This document shows, one piece after another, positions 1 to 7,183 of a stretch of DNA of 64,000 bases (positions are counted from its first letter, which is position 1; the number at the start of each line of letters is the position of its first letter). The translations under genes were made by a program, and so were the position numbers. Below the pieces are notes generated by a model. That model did no database searches. It was given only the letters and a program-made list of their open reading frames with translations, and had not been told where the DNA came from. This DNA is from Arcobacter acticola (lineage in GTDB: Bacteria > Campylobacterota > Campylobacteria > Campylobacterales > Arcobacteraceae), in NCBI RefSeq assembly GCF_013177675.1, contig NZ_CP042652.1, positions 62,001 to 126,000 on the forward strand, written 5' to 3'.

Positions 1-873
1 AACTTAGCATCTGTAAACTTATCAAGAATCAACACCAAAGAAGATATTGAAAGAGTTGTTCCAATTGCAATTAGAATGCTTGACAATGTAATTGATTTAA
101 ACTTCTATCCATTACGAAAAGTAAAAGCTACAAACTTAAAATCAAGAAGTATAGGTCTTGGAGTTATGGGTGAAGCTGAAATGGTTGCTGAATACAAACT
201 TGTATGGGGTGAAAATGACCATTTTAAAAAGATTGATGAAGTTATGGAAGCAATTTCATACAACGCAATTAAATCAAGTTCTGATTTAGCACTTGAAAAA
301 GGTATTTATGCAACTTATGAGGGTTCTAATTGGTCAAAAGGTATTATGCCTCATGATCATGCTCCACAAGCTGTAAATGCACTTATAGAGAAGGATTTAT
401 TTGATGCTTCTTATAACTGGGATGAGTTAAGAGCTAAAGTAAAAAAAGATGGTATGAGAAATGGTTACCTAATGGCTGTTGCTCCAACTTCATCTATTTC
501 TATTTTAGTAGGAACTACTCAAGCAATTGAGCCTGTTTATAAAAGAAAATGGTTTGAGGAAAATTTATCTGGATTAATTCCAGTAGTTGTACCAAAACTA
601 AGTCCTGAAACTTGGAATTACTATACACCTGCTTTTGAAATTGACCAATTAAAAGTTATAAAAGCAGCAGCAATTAGACAAAAATGGATAGACCAAGGTC
701 AATCTACAAATATTTTCATGAGCTTAGATAAAGCAAGTGGTAAATACTTACATGAAATCTATACATTAGCTTGGAAATTGGGACTTAAATCAACATACTA
801 TTTAAGAAGCCAATCACCTGAAGCAAAAAATGATGTTGAAGATAGAAGTTTAGAGTGTAGCGGTTGTCAATAA
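1..873 (+). CDS. nrdA: Ribonucleoside-diphosphate reductase alpha subunit, C-terminal part
   Basis: The reading frame is open from the first base, so the gene begins upstream of the window; 290 residues are visible. It reduces ribonucleoside diphosphates to deoxyribonucleotides together with the beta subunit encoded just downstream. The fragment starts shortly after where the catalytic thiyl-radical cysteine would lie (NLASVNLSRIN). It contains the tyrosine pair used for radical transfer (STYYLRSQ) and ends in ECSGCQ, the C-terminal cysteine pair that accepts electrons from thioredoxin or glutaredoxin. A 76-bp gap separates it from nrdB, consistent with one operon. The first internal ATG, at 76, is not the true start. 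Confidence 0.95.
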   Translation, partial: NLASVNLSRINTKEDIERVVPIAIRMLDNVIDLNFYPLRKVKATNLKSRSIGLGVMGEAEMVAEYKLVWGENDHFKKIDEVMEAISYNAIKSSSDLALEKGIYATYEGSNWSKGIMPHDHAPQAVNALIEKDLFDASYNWDELRAKVKKDGMRNGYLMAVAPTSSISILVGTTQAIEPVYKRKWFEENLSGLIPVVVPKLSPETWNYYTPAFEIDQLKVIKAAAIRQKWIDQGQSTNIFMSLDKASGKYLHEIYTLAWKLGLKSTYYLRSQSPEAKNDVEDRSLECSGCQ

Positions 874-949
874 GATAACCTTACATTCTTTACATACAAA
901 CAATTATAAATATACAATAAAATTTTAGAAAAAAGCAAAGGACTTCCAA

Positions 950-1981
950 ATGGAGCGAAAAACCATATATAACCCAGACTCAAAAGAGAGTTTAAATGAT
1001 AGAAGAATTTTTGGTGGAAATAGTGATGGAATGATTAATTTTACTAAAATGAAATATCAGTGGGCACTTAATTTATGGGATACAATGGAAGCTAATACTT
1101 GGTTTCCAAAAGAAGTTCAAATGACAGGTGATGCTAAAGACTATAAGTTTTTAACACCTGCAGAAAAAAGAATGTATGACTTAGTTTTATCACAATTAAT
1201 TTTCATGGATTCATTACAAACAAATAATCTAATGGACAATATAAACCCATATATTACAGCTCCTGAAGTAAATGCTTGTTTATCAAGACAATCTTATGAA
1301 GAAGCAAATCATAGTAAATCATATGCAGTTATGGTTGAATCAATTTCAGATAATACAGATCAAATCTACAATATGTGGAAAAATGATGCAAAACTTAGAG
1401 AAAAAAACAACTATATTGCAGATGTTTACAAGAGTCTAACCGCTGGTGATGATGGTGAAATATCTGATACAAAAATAGTATTAGCACTTTTTGCAAATCA
1501 AATCTTAGAAGGATTATATTTCTATGCAGGATTTGCAGCTATGTATGCCCTTGGAAAATCAGGGAAAATGCTAGGAAGCTCACAGATGATTAGATTCATT
1601 CAAAGAGATGAAGTAACACATCTATTACTTTTCCAAAACATGATAAACAGTGTAAGAAAAGAAAGACCAGAACTATTTACACCTGAGTTAGAAGAGACTG
1701 TAAGAGGAATGTTCAGAAAAGCAGTAGCTCTAGAAGCATCATGGGGAACATACATAACACAAGGACAAATCCTAGGATTTACAGATAAAATAATCGAACA
1801 ATATATTCAATACCTAGCAGATAAAAGACTAGATGCAGTTGGATATAAACCAGAATACAATGTAAAACACCCTATTCCATGGGTAGATGGTTATGCAAGT
1901 TTTAATGACCAAAGAACAAATTTCTTCGAAGGAAATGTAGTAAATTACAGTAAAGGTTCAATCGACTTCGACGATTTCTAG
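950..1981 (+). CDS. nrdB: Ribonucleoside-diphosphate reductase beta subunit
   Basis: 343 residues, the normal length for the class Ia small subunit that makes and stores the tyrosyl radical. Visible metal ligands and radical site: Asp87 (FMDSLQ), Glu118 and His121 in EEANHSKSY, and Tyr125 at the position of the radical tyrosine of E. coli R2. Later ligands fall in the [10 protein letters not shown] and [11 protein letters not shown] helices. The C-terminal tail, which docks on the alpha subunit, is acidic (SIDFDDF). The ATG follows AAAGGA. The gene directly follows nrdA, and its stop codon abuts a large palindromic element. Confidence 0.96.
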   Translation: MERKTIYNPDSKESLNDRRIFGGNSDGMINFTKMKYQWALNLWDTMEANTWFPKEVQMTGDAKDYKFLTPAEKRMYDLVLSQLIFMDSLQTNNLMDNINPYITAPEVNACLSRQSYEEANHSKSYAVMVESISDNTDQIYNMWKNDAKLREKNNYIADVYKSLTAGDDGEISDTKIVLALFANQILEGLYFYAGFAAMYALGKSGKMLGSSQMIRFIQRDEVTHLLLFQNMINSVRKERPELFTPELEETVRGMFRKAVALEASWGTYITQGQILGFTDKIIEQYIQYLADKRLDAVGYKPEYNVKHPIPWVDGYASFNDQRTNFFEGNVVNYSKGSIDFDDF

Positions 1982-2100
1982 AATTCCATCTTTTGACCAG
2001 ACTCGGCGTTGGAACAATTTTTTTACTCAGTCACATACTTATTGTATGCTCCTTCGCAAAAAAAATGCTCCGCCTTGATTCTGAACAAAATATGAAATTC
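1981..2100. repeat. Large imperfect palindromic extragenic element I
   Basis: This about 120-bp sequence directly after nrdB folds back on itself. The left end GAATTCCATCTTTTG matches the reverse complement of the right end (GAATTTCATATTTTG), and the similarity continues imperfectly inward, including T-runs (about 2018-2024) facing an A-run (about 2057-2065). At its centre is a small exact hairpin, CATAC-TTATT-GTATG (2034-2048). It is locally less AT-rich than its surroundings. It has no credible coding sequence. It may serve as a transcription terminator for nrdAB or be a member of a dispersed palindromic repeat family; only one copy of this exact type is in the window. Confidence 0.6.
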
Positions 2101-2194
2101 TAATATATTAATGTGTTTTAAATTTTGACCGGAATTGTCTATAAACTAAAATAAATTACTTGGAGGTTCTAATTGAAAATAGTGAGTAAATAAA

Positions 2195-2305
2195 CACAAC
2201 ATTTAAAGACTTTGAAAGCTTTAAATGTGTGCTAATGTTTTTGTAGTGAGAAATACTAACATACATATCTTTCAATTTCCTTTAAAAAGTGTACTTTTTG
2301 TACAC
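2195..2305 (+). promoter_or_regulatory. Two inverted repeats upstream of the 123-aa gene
   Basis: The 294 bp before the 123-aa gene hold two dyads. The first pairs 2195-2208 with 2219-2231 (CATTTAAAG facing CTTTAAATG, with CACA/TGTG ends). The second is an exact GTGTAC-N5-GTACAC at 2289-2305. Either could be an operator or an RNA structure. Downstream, about 2346-2358 is TATA-rich and could supply a -10 box. No regulator is assigned. Confidence 0.35.
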
Positions 2306-2398
2306 GGATATTTTTATATATTTCTGTTGAGTACTAAAATAACTTTATATTTTATACTCTAATTCTAATAAATAGTAATTCCATAAGGAGAATTAAAC

Positions 2399-2770
2399 AT
2401 GCAACGAAAAAATTCAATTCAAATCAGAAATGACGAAACAGATATTTTAAAAATATTAACAACTTATGCAAGAAAACAAGGAAGTAAAAGTCCTGAAAAA
2501 TTGTATATGGTATATACGAAACTAGTATATAAAACACTAAATATTGAGAGTGGATTAAGAGGACAATTTAATTCTCATCAATTATCTATTATTGCTACAA
2601 TTGAGATATTGATTGCACAAACAGTTATTGAATTAATAAAAGAAAATATTCAATATAAAAAGATATATCAAATTGTAAAACAAAAACTTCAAAGTTTTGT
2701 AGGATTGATTAGTGTTAAAGAAATTTACAGTACTGATATAGAACTTTACAATATTAAATTAGCTTCATAA
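2399..2770 (+). CDS. Hypothetical protein, 123 aa
   Basis: I do not recognise this protein. The frame opens with ATG after a strong ribosome-binding site (AAGGAG at about 2384-2389). The product is Lys/Ile-rich, predicted mostly helical, with no signal peptide or clear membrane segment. The N-terminal half is basic (QRKNSIQIRNDETDILK, then ARKQGSK); a hydrophobic helix lies around residues 61-78 (LSIIATIEILIAQTVIELI). It is preceded by two dyad repeats and lies between two large palindromic elements, so the block may be an inserted accessory unit. A small DNA-binding protein is conceivable from the basic helices, but nothing proves it. Confidence 0.6.
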   Translation: MQRKNSIQIRNDETDILKILTTYARKQGSKSPEKLYMVYTKLVYKTLNIESGLRGQFNSHQLSIIATIEILIAQTVIELIKENIQYKKIYQIVKQKLQSFVGLISVKEIYSTDIELYNIKLAS

Positions 2771-2773
2771 AAA

Positions 2774-2997
2774 AAGCTAAAACTCCCAAGAAATCCAGCC
2801 TTTGTTGAAGCTAAGGTTTGATTCTTTATTTTCGGTGAAAAGAGAGGACTGTTTGAGTGAAGAAAGGTACTAAATGTACCTTTTGTAGCGAGTTCCGCAA
2901 CGCAGAAAATAAAGGAGCGAAACTTAGGAAGCTTTGCCTTCAACAACTTGGCTGGGAGTTTCTTTTTGCGTACTTTTTCTTACGGTTAAGAAAAAGT
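2774..2997. repeat. Large imperfect palindromic extragenic element II with trailing hairpin
   Basis: From about 2774 to 2970 the sequence forms one long imperfect inverted repeat. AACTCCCA near the left end pairs with TGGGAGTT near the right end, and TTTATTTTC pairs with GAAAATAAA further in. The centre is an exact hairpin, AAAGGTAC-TAAAT-GTACCTTT (2863-2883). A second exact hairpin follows at 2972-2997 (ACTTTTTCTTA-N4-TAAGAAAAAGT) and looks like a terminator. The region carries no convincing gene; the 66-codon minus-strand frame here arises from the palindrome. It follows the 123-aa gene immediately. Confidence 0.6.
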
Positions 2998-3065
2998 GCA
3001 TTCATATTTAAACTCCTCCTAAACCAAATTTGTTAAACTAATCTCTTTTTAATTGGAGAAACTAA

Positions 3066-3497
3066 ATGTTCACAGAAACAATAAAACCAAGATTCTTAGA
3101 AACAGATGCTCTTGGGCATATTAATAACAATACTTATGGTGTATGGTTTGAAGCAGCTCGTGATGAGATATTTCGTATCTTTATGCCAACAGCAAATATC
3201 AAAGAATGGAATCTAATTATGGCTCATAGCTCTTTTGATTTTTTAAAAGAGGTATTTTGGGGTAAAGAAGTCATTGTTAAAACTGGTATTTCAAAACTTG
3301 GTAACTCTTCTATAGAGTTATCCCATGCAGTTTATCAAAATGGAAAACTTTGTACCATAGGAAAATGTATACTTATACATTATAATTTTACTACAAAGAT
3401 ATCCGTTAAAATTCCTGATAAAATCAGATTAGAGCTAGAAAGTCATCTGTTTGCAGAGTCTTGGCCTGCTTTATTAGCTGAGTTAGAATTATTATAA
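3066..3497 (+). CDS. Hotdog-fold acyl-CoA thioesterase (4HBT/YbgC-like)
   Basis: 143 residues, typical for single-domain hotdog thioesterases that hydrolyse acyl-CoA to free acid and CoA in the cytoplasm. The N-terminal signature ETDALGHINNNTYGVWFE matches the 4-hydroxybenzoyl-CoA thioesterase family (catalytic Asp in the ETDALGHxNN loop). It has no obvious partner; a 41-aa membrane protein follows 24 bp downstream. The substrate cannot be read from the sequence. Another member of the family is encoded at 33256-33633. Confidence 0.82.
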   Translation: MFTETIKPRFLETDALGHINNNTYGVWFEAARDEIFRIFMPTANIKEWNLIMAHSSFDFLKEVFWGKEVIVKTGISKLGNSSIELSHAVYQNGKLCTIGKCILIHYNFTTKISVKIPDKIRLELESHLFAESWPALLAELELL

Positions 3498-3521
3498 AAA
3501 TATAAAGTTTAAAGGAAAAAT

Positions 3522-3647
3522 ATGAGAAATATCTTTATTATAGCACTGATTGTTGTTTCTATGGGATATATGTTTTCGATTTTATTTGATAAATATAATG
3601 TCGCAGTAGAAATTCAAGACAAAACTACATCACCGCAAAATAAATAA
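3522..3647 (+). CDS. Small single-pass membrane protein, 41 aa
   Basis: A short frame with ATG at 3522, preceded by AAAGGA (3511-3516) at good spacing. The product begins MRNIFIIALIVVSMGYMF, a single hydrophobic helix with a basic residue at the cytoplasmic end, followed by a short polar tail (about 20 residues, ending SPQNK). It follows the thioesterase gene by 24 bp on the same strand and may be co-transcribed with it. I do not recognise the family. The Shine-Dalgarno signal and the clean helix support it; the length alone would not. Confidence 0.5.
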   Translation: MRNIFIIALIVVSMGYMFSILFDKYNVAVEIQDKTTSPQNK

Positions 3648-3735
3648 AGAACTTAAGCTTTTAACTCCTGATAGACTTCTTGTAAATGGTTGTTCGTTAA
3701 CGTGAGGATATTATAGAGTTTTTGTAGCTAGTAGT

Positions 3736-3897
3736 TTATTTGGAGTATATATCTCCCCTTTTGTCTGCATAATGCTCCCAGCCTGTATCTTTGTGCTCTA
3801 ATGTCACATCAAAGTTACATACCTTGCTACGAGAACAATTTACTTTTACATCAATTACTTTTACTTCATTTGCGAATAAGTTTATATCTAAAATTTC
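3736..3897 (-). pseudogene. Remnant of a small exported protein gene
   Basis: The minus strand between 3897 and the stop at 3736-3738 reads as about 53 residues of protein-like sequence: a residue run like the end of a signal peptide (INLFANEVKV), then NCSRSKVCNFDVTLEHKD and TGWEHYADKRGDIYSK. It resembles, from memory, the N-terminal half of small secreted proteins whose core reads V-x-H-x-DTGW-x-HYAD followed by a longer C-terminal half. Here no proper ATG or full signal peptide precedes it, and it stops right after HYADK. It overlaps the 3' end of the outer-membrane protein gene. I read it as a gene truncated at both ends. Confidence 0.45.
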
Positions 3898-4499
3898 TTT
3901 TCTATATAAAAACAATTATAATTTGATCCACCATGTTCAACATTATTAATAAGTCCACCAATTCCTGAACGATGTTTTAATAAATACCCTAAATATGTTT
4001 CATGCATTGGTTTATAATCAATAAGTTTTCCCACATCAAAATCAACTGTAATATCTAAGTAATTTAAAAATCTAGCACTACTTAATATATTGTTTGGATC
4101 TTCATGCACATCATCATATTCTGCTTCAAGAATTCTACTTGTATAAGAGACCCCCTCTCCTAAACCAATTCTAACTGTATTATCTAAGAAATCTAGATTA
4201 TAGTATGCTTTTATATAAACAAGTGCTTCATATGCATTGTTATTAACTTTTTCATTAAAAGTTGAAAGGCCACCTTTAAGATAAATATCTATAGGTAAGT
4301 TTAAAAAGTTTTCTTTTAATAAATAACCACCATCAATCGTTACTACTGCCAAATATTTATCTGTTGTAGCAGGATTCCCAGTTAAAATCTGACCTAAATC
4401 ATTTTTATCAGCTATTCCGTAAGCCACTCTCATTAAGTATTTATCATCAGCATTTAATGCTAAGTTTAGTAGTAAAATAAGAAATAAAAAGAATTTCAT
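3888..4499 (-). CDS. Putative outer-membrane beta-barrel protein (acyloxyacyl hydrolase-like)
   Basis: 203 residues with a clear signal peptide (MKFFLFLILLLNLALNA, cleaved before DDKY). The mature part alternates polar and apolar residues with aromatic girdles and ends in KKF, as expected of an outer-membrane barrel with a C-terminal Phe. Near the C terminus is the string LKHRSGIGG followed by HGGSNYN; the His-x-Ser arrangement recalls PagL-type lipid A deacylases and related acyloxyacyl hydrolases, but I am not certain of the family. It is monocistronic on the minus strand. Its 3' end overlaps a gene remnant. Confidence 0.5.
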   Translation of the reverse strand: MKFFLFLILLLNLALNADDKYLMRVAYGIADKNDLGQILTGNPATTDKYLAVVTIDGGYLLKENFLNLPIDIYLKGGLSTFNEKVNNNAYEALVYIKAYYNLDFLDNTVRIGLGEGVSYTSRILEAEYDDVHEDPNNILSSARFLNYLDITVDFDVGKLIDYKPMHETYLGYLLKHRSGIGGLINNVEHGGSNYNCFYIEKKF

Positions 4500-4826
4500 A
4501 TATGTCCTTAAATGTTTAATATTGGAATATTGTTGTTAATCAAATAAATTTCGGAATACTAACTAAATATAGCTGAGATTTAGGAGCATTTTTTTCAATA
4601 TTTAACTGTAAAAAGTGTATTAAAAATATTTGATAACAAGGGTATTCTAAAGTTGTAGTGTTTTACTGTATAAGCGAAATACCAAAGAGCTAAAATAAGT
4701 TATATTTTACTCTTTAGTATAATTTACTTATAAATCAATTATAAGTTCTTTTAATTTTTGTTTCATCGTGTTAATGTCGATGAGCTATTACTTTAAAGTT
4801 TATTCTAAAATTTCTGTAAATCTTTT
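4500..4826. other. Intergenic region, no gene seen
   Basis: This 327-bp stretch between the outer-membrane protein and cytochrome c genes has no credible coding frame. It contains a short hairpin (ACTTATAA-N5-TTATAAGT, 4726-4746). It also contains a 15-bp copy (4756-4770) of sequence found inside the 3' end of the neighbouring cytochrome gene (4833-4847), with matching bases continuing a little further; this may be a remnant of a local duplication. Confidence 0.5.
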
Positions 4827-5315
4827 TTAAAATTTTGTTTCATCGTGATAATATTCATTAATTCCATTAAAACCTTCTAAGAAGTATAAAAAGTGATTTA
4901 CTTCTTCTATTTCTTCTTCAGTGATTTTATCTTTCATTGATGGCATTACTTCAAAGTGTTTAATAACTCCCTCAAGACAGATTGTTTTTGCTAAGTTAGG
5001 ATTGAATAAATAATCCTTTAAAAAATCATTTGTTTGAATTAGATGAAACTCCATATCTTCTTTATGACCTACTTGTTGTTTAAGTCTAAAAGATATCTCA
5101 TTTCCTGTCGGTGCTTTTAATTTAAGGGTTTGATTGTTTTCTTCTAAAAAGTTCTTCATTAAAAGTGGAATTGGCATTGATTTAACATGGCATTCGCTAC
5201 ATTTATTATCAAAAATCTTCTCACCACTTATATATATATCTCTATCAAACTCAGATGGAAGGTTTGCTGCCACAGTTGAGCTTATTAGTGCAAAAGTCAT
5301 TATTAACGTTTTCAT
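4827..5315 (-). CDS. Periplasmic monoheme cytochrome c
   Basis: 162 residues with a signal peptide (MKTLIMTFALISSTVAA) and one heme attachment site, CSECH, at residues 39-43. The probable distal ligand is a Met in EVMPSMKDKITEEEI, followed by the C-terminal helix typical of class I c-type cytochromes (EEVNHFLYFLEG). It would carry electrons in the periplasm; its partner is unknown. The ATG follows AAGGAG. The stretch between heme site and Met ligand (about 85 residues) is longer than in small cytochromes c. No oxidase or reductase gene is next to it. Confidence 0.85.
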   Translation of the reverse strand: MKTLIMTFALISSTVAANLPSEFDRDIYISGEKIFDNKCSECHVKSMPIPLLMKNFLEENNQTLKLKAPTGNEISFRLKQQVGHKEDMEFHLIQTNDFLKDYLFNPNLAKTICLEGVIKHFEVMPSMKDKITEEEIEEVNHFLYFLEGFNGINEYYHDETKF

Positions 5316-5401
5316 TCTAACTCCTTTTTATTAATTTTAGCACAAAAAATATAATATAATTAATTTTTTTGATAGAATTTAAAAAATTATAAAGAGGATT
5401 T

Positions 5402-5869
5402 ATGGCTGTAGAAATAGAAAGAAAATATTTAATTGATTTAGAAAAACTTGGAACTTTAAAAAATGCTAACAGAATAAAACAAGGATATATAACTACAAAT
5501 AAAGATGCAGTTGTAAGAGTTAGAGTTAAAAAGGATAAGGGATATTTAACAATAAAAAGCTCAAATATTGGAGCATCAAGATTAGAATTTGAATATGAAA
5601 TTCCCTTAGATGAAGCAAATGAAATGTTGGATAAACTATGTCAAAAACCAATTATTGATAAAAATAGATATATTGTAGATTTTGCTAATCATGTTTGGGA
5701 AATTGATATTTTCTATGGAGATAATGAAGGTTTAGTAATTGCAGAAGTTGAACTAGAAGATGAAAATGAGCATATAGAACTTCCCTTATGGATAAAAGAA
5801 GAAGTTACAGGCGATATTAAGTATTACAATTCAAATCTTATGAGCTATCCTTATAATAAATGGAAATAA
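5402..5869 (+). CDS. CYTH domain protein (triphosphatase or class IV adenylate cyclase type)
   Basis: 155 residues forming one CYTH (triphosphate tunnel metalloenzyme) domain. The diagnostic ExExK motif is visible at the N terminus (EIERKYL, residues 4-10), followed by alternating basic and acidic beta strands (VVRVRVKKDKGYLTIKS, then EFEYEIPL) that line the tunnel. Bacterial members of this size usually hydrolyse inorganic tripolyphosphate or related triphosphates rather than make cAMP; which applies here cannot be read off. The ATG follows GAGGA. A small unknown gene follows 38 bp downstream. Confidence 0.85.
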   Translation: MAVEIERKYLIDLEKLGTLKNANRIKQGYITTNKDAVVRVRVKKDKGYLTIKSSNIGASRLEFEYEIPLDEANEMLDKLCQKPIIDKNRYIVDFANHVWEIDIFYGDNEGLVIAEVELEDENEHIELPLWIKEEVTGDIKYYNSNLMSYPYNKWK

Positions 5870-5907
5870 GAAAATTAACTAATATAAAAAAAATAAAAAG
5901 GTAAATA

Positions 5908-6153
5908 ATGCAAAGAGTAAAAGAGTTTATAGAAAAACAAATAATTGATTTAGAAGAGTTTGATTATAAAATTGAACAAGAAAATGAGTTTATATATGTT
6001 TTATTTTCACAAATACTAGGAAAAAAGATAGATAAAGAGTTAACATTCAAACTTTTTGATGATATTTTATTTTATCATTCATTAAATTATGGTTGGAAAC
6101 CGCTTGAAAAAACTATAAATAATAGATATTTTTGGATTGACTTATTGTTTTAA
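5908..6153 (+). CDS. Hypothetical protein, 81 aa
   Basis: Small acidic protein, unrecognised. It is rich in Glu, Lys, Phe and Tyr, with no signal peptide or membrane helix. The first 40 residues look helical (VKEFIEKQIIDLEEFDYKIEQ) and the C-terminal end is aromatic (YGWKPLEKTINNRYFWIDLLF). It sits between the CYTH gene and an AEC transporter on the same strand, preceded by AAAAAGG. Lack of a competing frame and the upstream purine tract support a real gene. Confidence 0.55.
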   Translation: MQRVKEFIEKQIIDLEEFDYKIEQENEFIYVLFSQILGKKIDKELTFKLFDDILFYHSLNYGWKPLEKTINNRYFWIDLLF

Positions 6154-6209
6154 TAGTATTTTTTTAGAAAAAAATTGTAATATGTATTTTTTAAATAAGG
6201 AATAAACAA

Positions 6210-7136
6210 ATGTCACTATTTTTTCTATTATTATTGAAAATATTCCCCTTATATATAAATATAATTTTGGGATATTTTTCAACAAAATTATTAGATGTTA
6301 AAAGAGAATCAATTGCAAGTATTTTGATTTATATTTTAGGGCCAATCGTTGTGTTCTCTGCCACACTTAGCGTTAAAATTGATATGTCAATACTTTTTCT
6401 CCCAGTGTTTTTTTATGTATTTTGTTCGGCTATTGCTTTTATCACATTATATGTATTTCGTAAAAGTTGGAGTGACCCAAGTGGAAATATATTGGCATTT
6501 AGTGCAGGTACTGGAAATACGGGATATTTTGGTATTCCTTTGGCAATTATATTTTTTCCACCTTATTTAGCAGATATTTATATTTTTACTGTTCTAGCTT
6601 CACTTTTATATGAAAGTACAACGGGATTTTATGTTACAGCAAAAGGAAACTTTACTGTAAAAGAGTCTTTTCATAAGATGTTGAAACTTCCTATTTTATA
6701 TGCATTTATTTTAGGTGTAATCTTTAATCTGTTAGGAGTTGTAATACCTGAGGAAGTTAGTTCTTATACTGCACAGTTCAAAGGTGCATATGGAATTTTA
6801 GGAATGATGATGCTTGGTATGGGTTTAGTTGGATTGAAAAAAGGAAGTGATTTGGATGTAAAATTTATATCAATTAATTTTACAATGAAATTTATCTTTT
6901 GGCCGCTTGCAATTTTAGGTGTTATTTATTTAGATAGAAATTTCTATATGTTTTTGAATGAAGATTTATATAAAGTTATGTTTTTATTTGCAATTGTTCC
7001 TCTTGCTGGAAATACAGTAACCTTAGCAGTTTTATTAAATGCAAAACCAGAGAAAGCAAGTTTTACAGTACTATTAAGCACTATAGTTTCTATAATTTAT
7101 ATACCAATAGTTCTTGCTCTATATGGTGGATTTTAG
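6210..7136 (+). CDS. AEC-family transporter
   Basis: 308 residues with about ten hydrophobic segments, the size and layout of the auxin efflux carrier family of secondary transporters in the inner membrane. The central sequence SAGTGNTGYFGIPLAIIFF matches the family's conserved N-T-G-x-x-G-I-P crossover region. Bacterial members move small organic acids such as malate or malonate; no substrate can be assigned here. The gene ends at a strong two-way terminator shared with the convergent oxidoreductase gene. A second AEC gene lies at 50646-51560. Confidence 0.85.
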   Translation: MSLFFLLLLKIFPLYINIILGYFSTKLLDVKRESIASILIYILGPIVVFSATLSVKIDMSILFLPVFFYVFCSAIAFITLYVFRKSWSDPSGNILAFSAGTGNTGYFGIPLAIIFFPPYLADIYIFTVLASLLYESTTGFYVTAKGNFTVKESFHKMLKLPILYAFILGVIFNLLGVVIPEEVSSYTAQFKGAYGILGMMMLGMGLVGLKKGSDLDVKFISINFTMKFIFWPLAILGVIYLDRNFYMFLNEDLYKVMFLFAIVPLAGNTVTLAVLLNAKPEKASFTVLLSTIVSIIYIPIVLALYGGF

Positions 7137-7144
7137 CAATAAAT

Positions 7145-7183
7145 CACCTAAAAATAAAGTTTAAGAAACTTTATTTTTAGGTG
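7145..7183. terminator. Bidirectional terminator between convergent genes
   Basis: An exact stem of about 18 bp (CACCTAAAAATAAAGTTT with its complement, 7145-7162 and 7166-7183) with a 3-nt loop. The right arm encodes the last residues of the GltD-like protein. A/T runs in both arms allow function in both directions. Confidence 0.8.

Noticed and set aside
2746-2946. 66-aa minus-strand frame
   Set aside because: It lies entirely within the large palindromic element, lacks a good ribosome-binding site and reads as low-complexity sequence.
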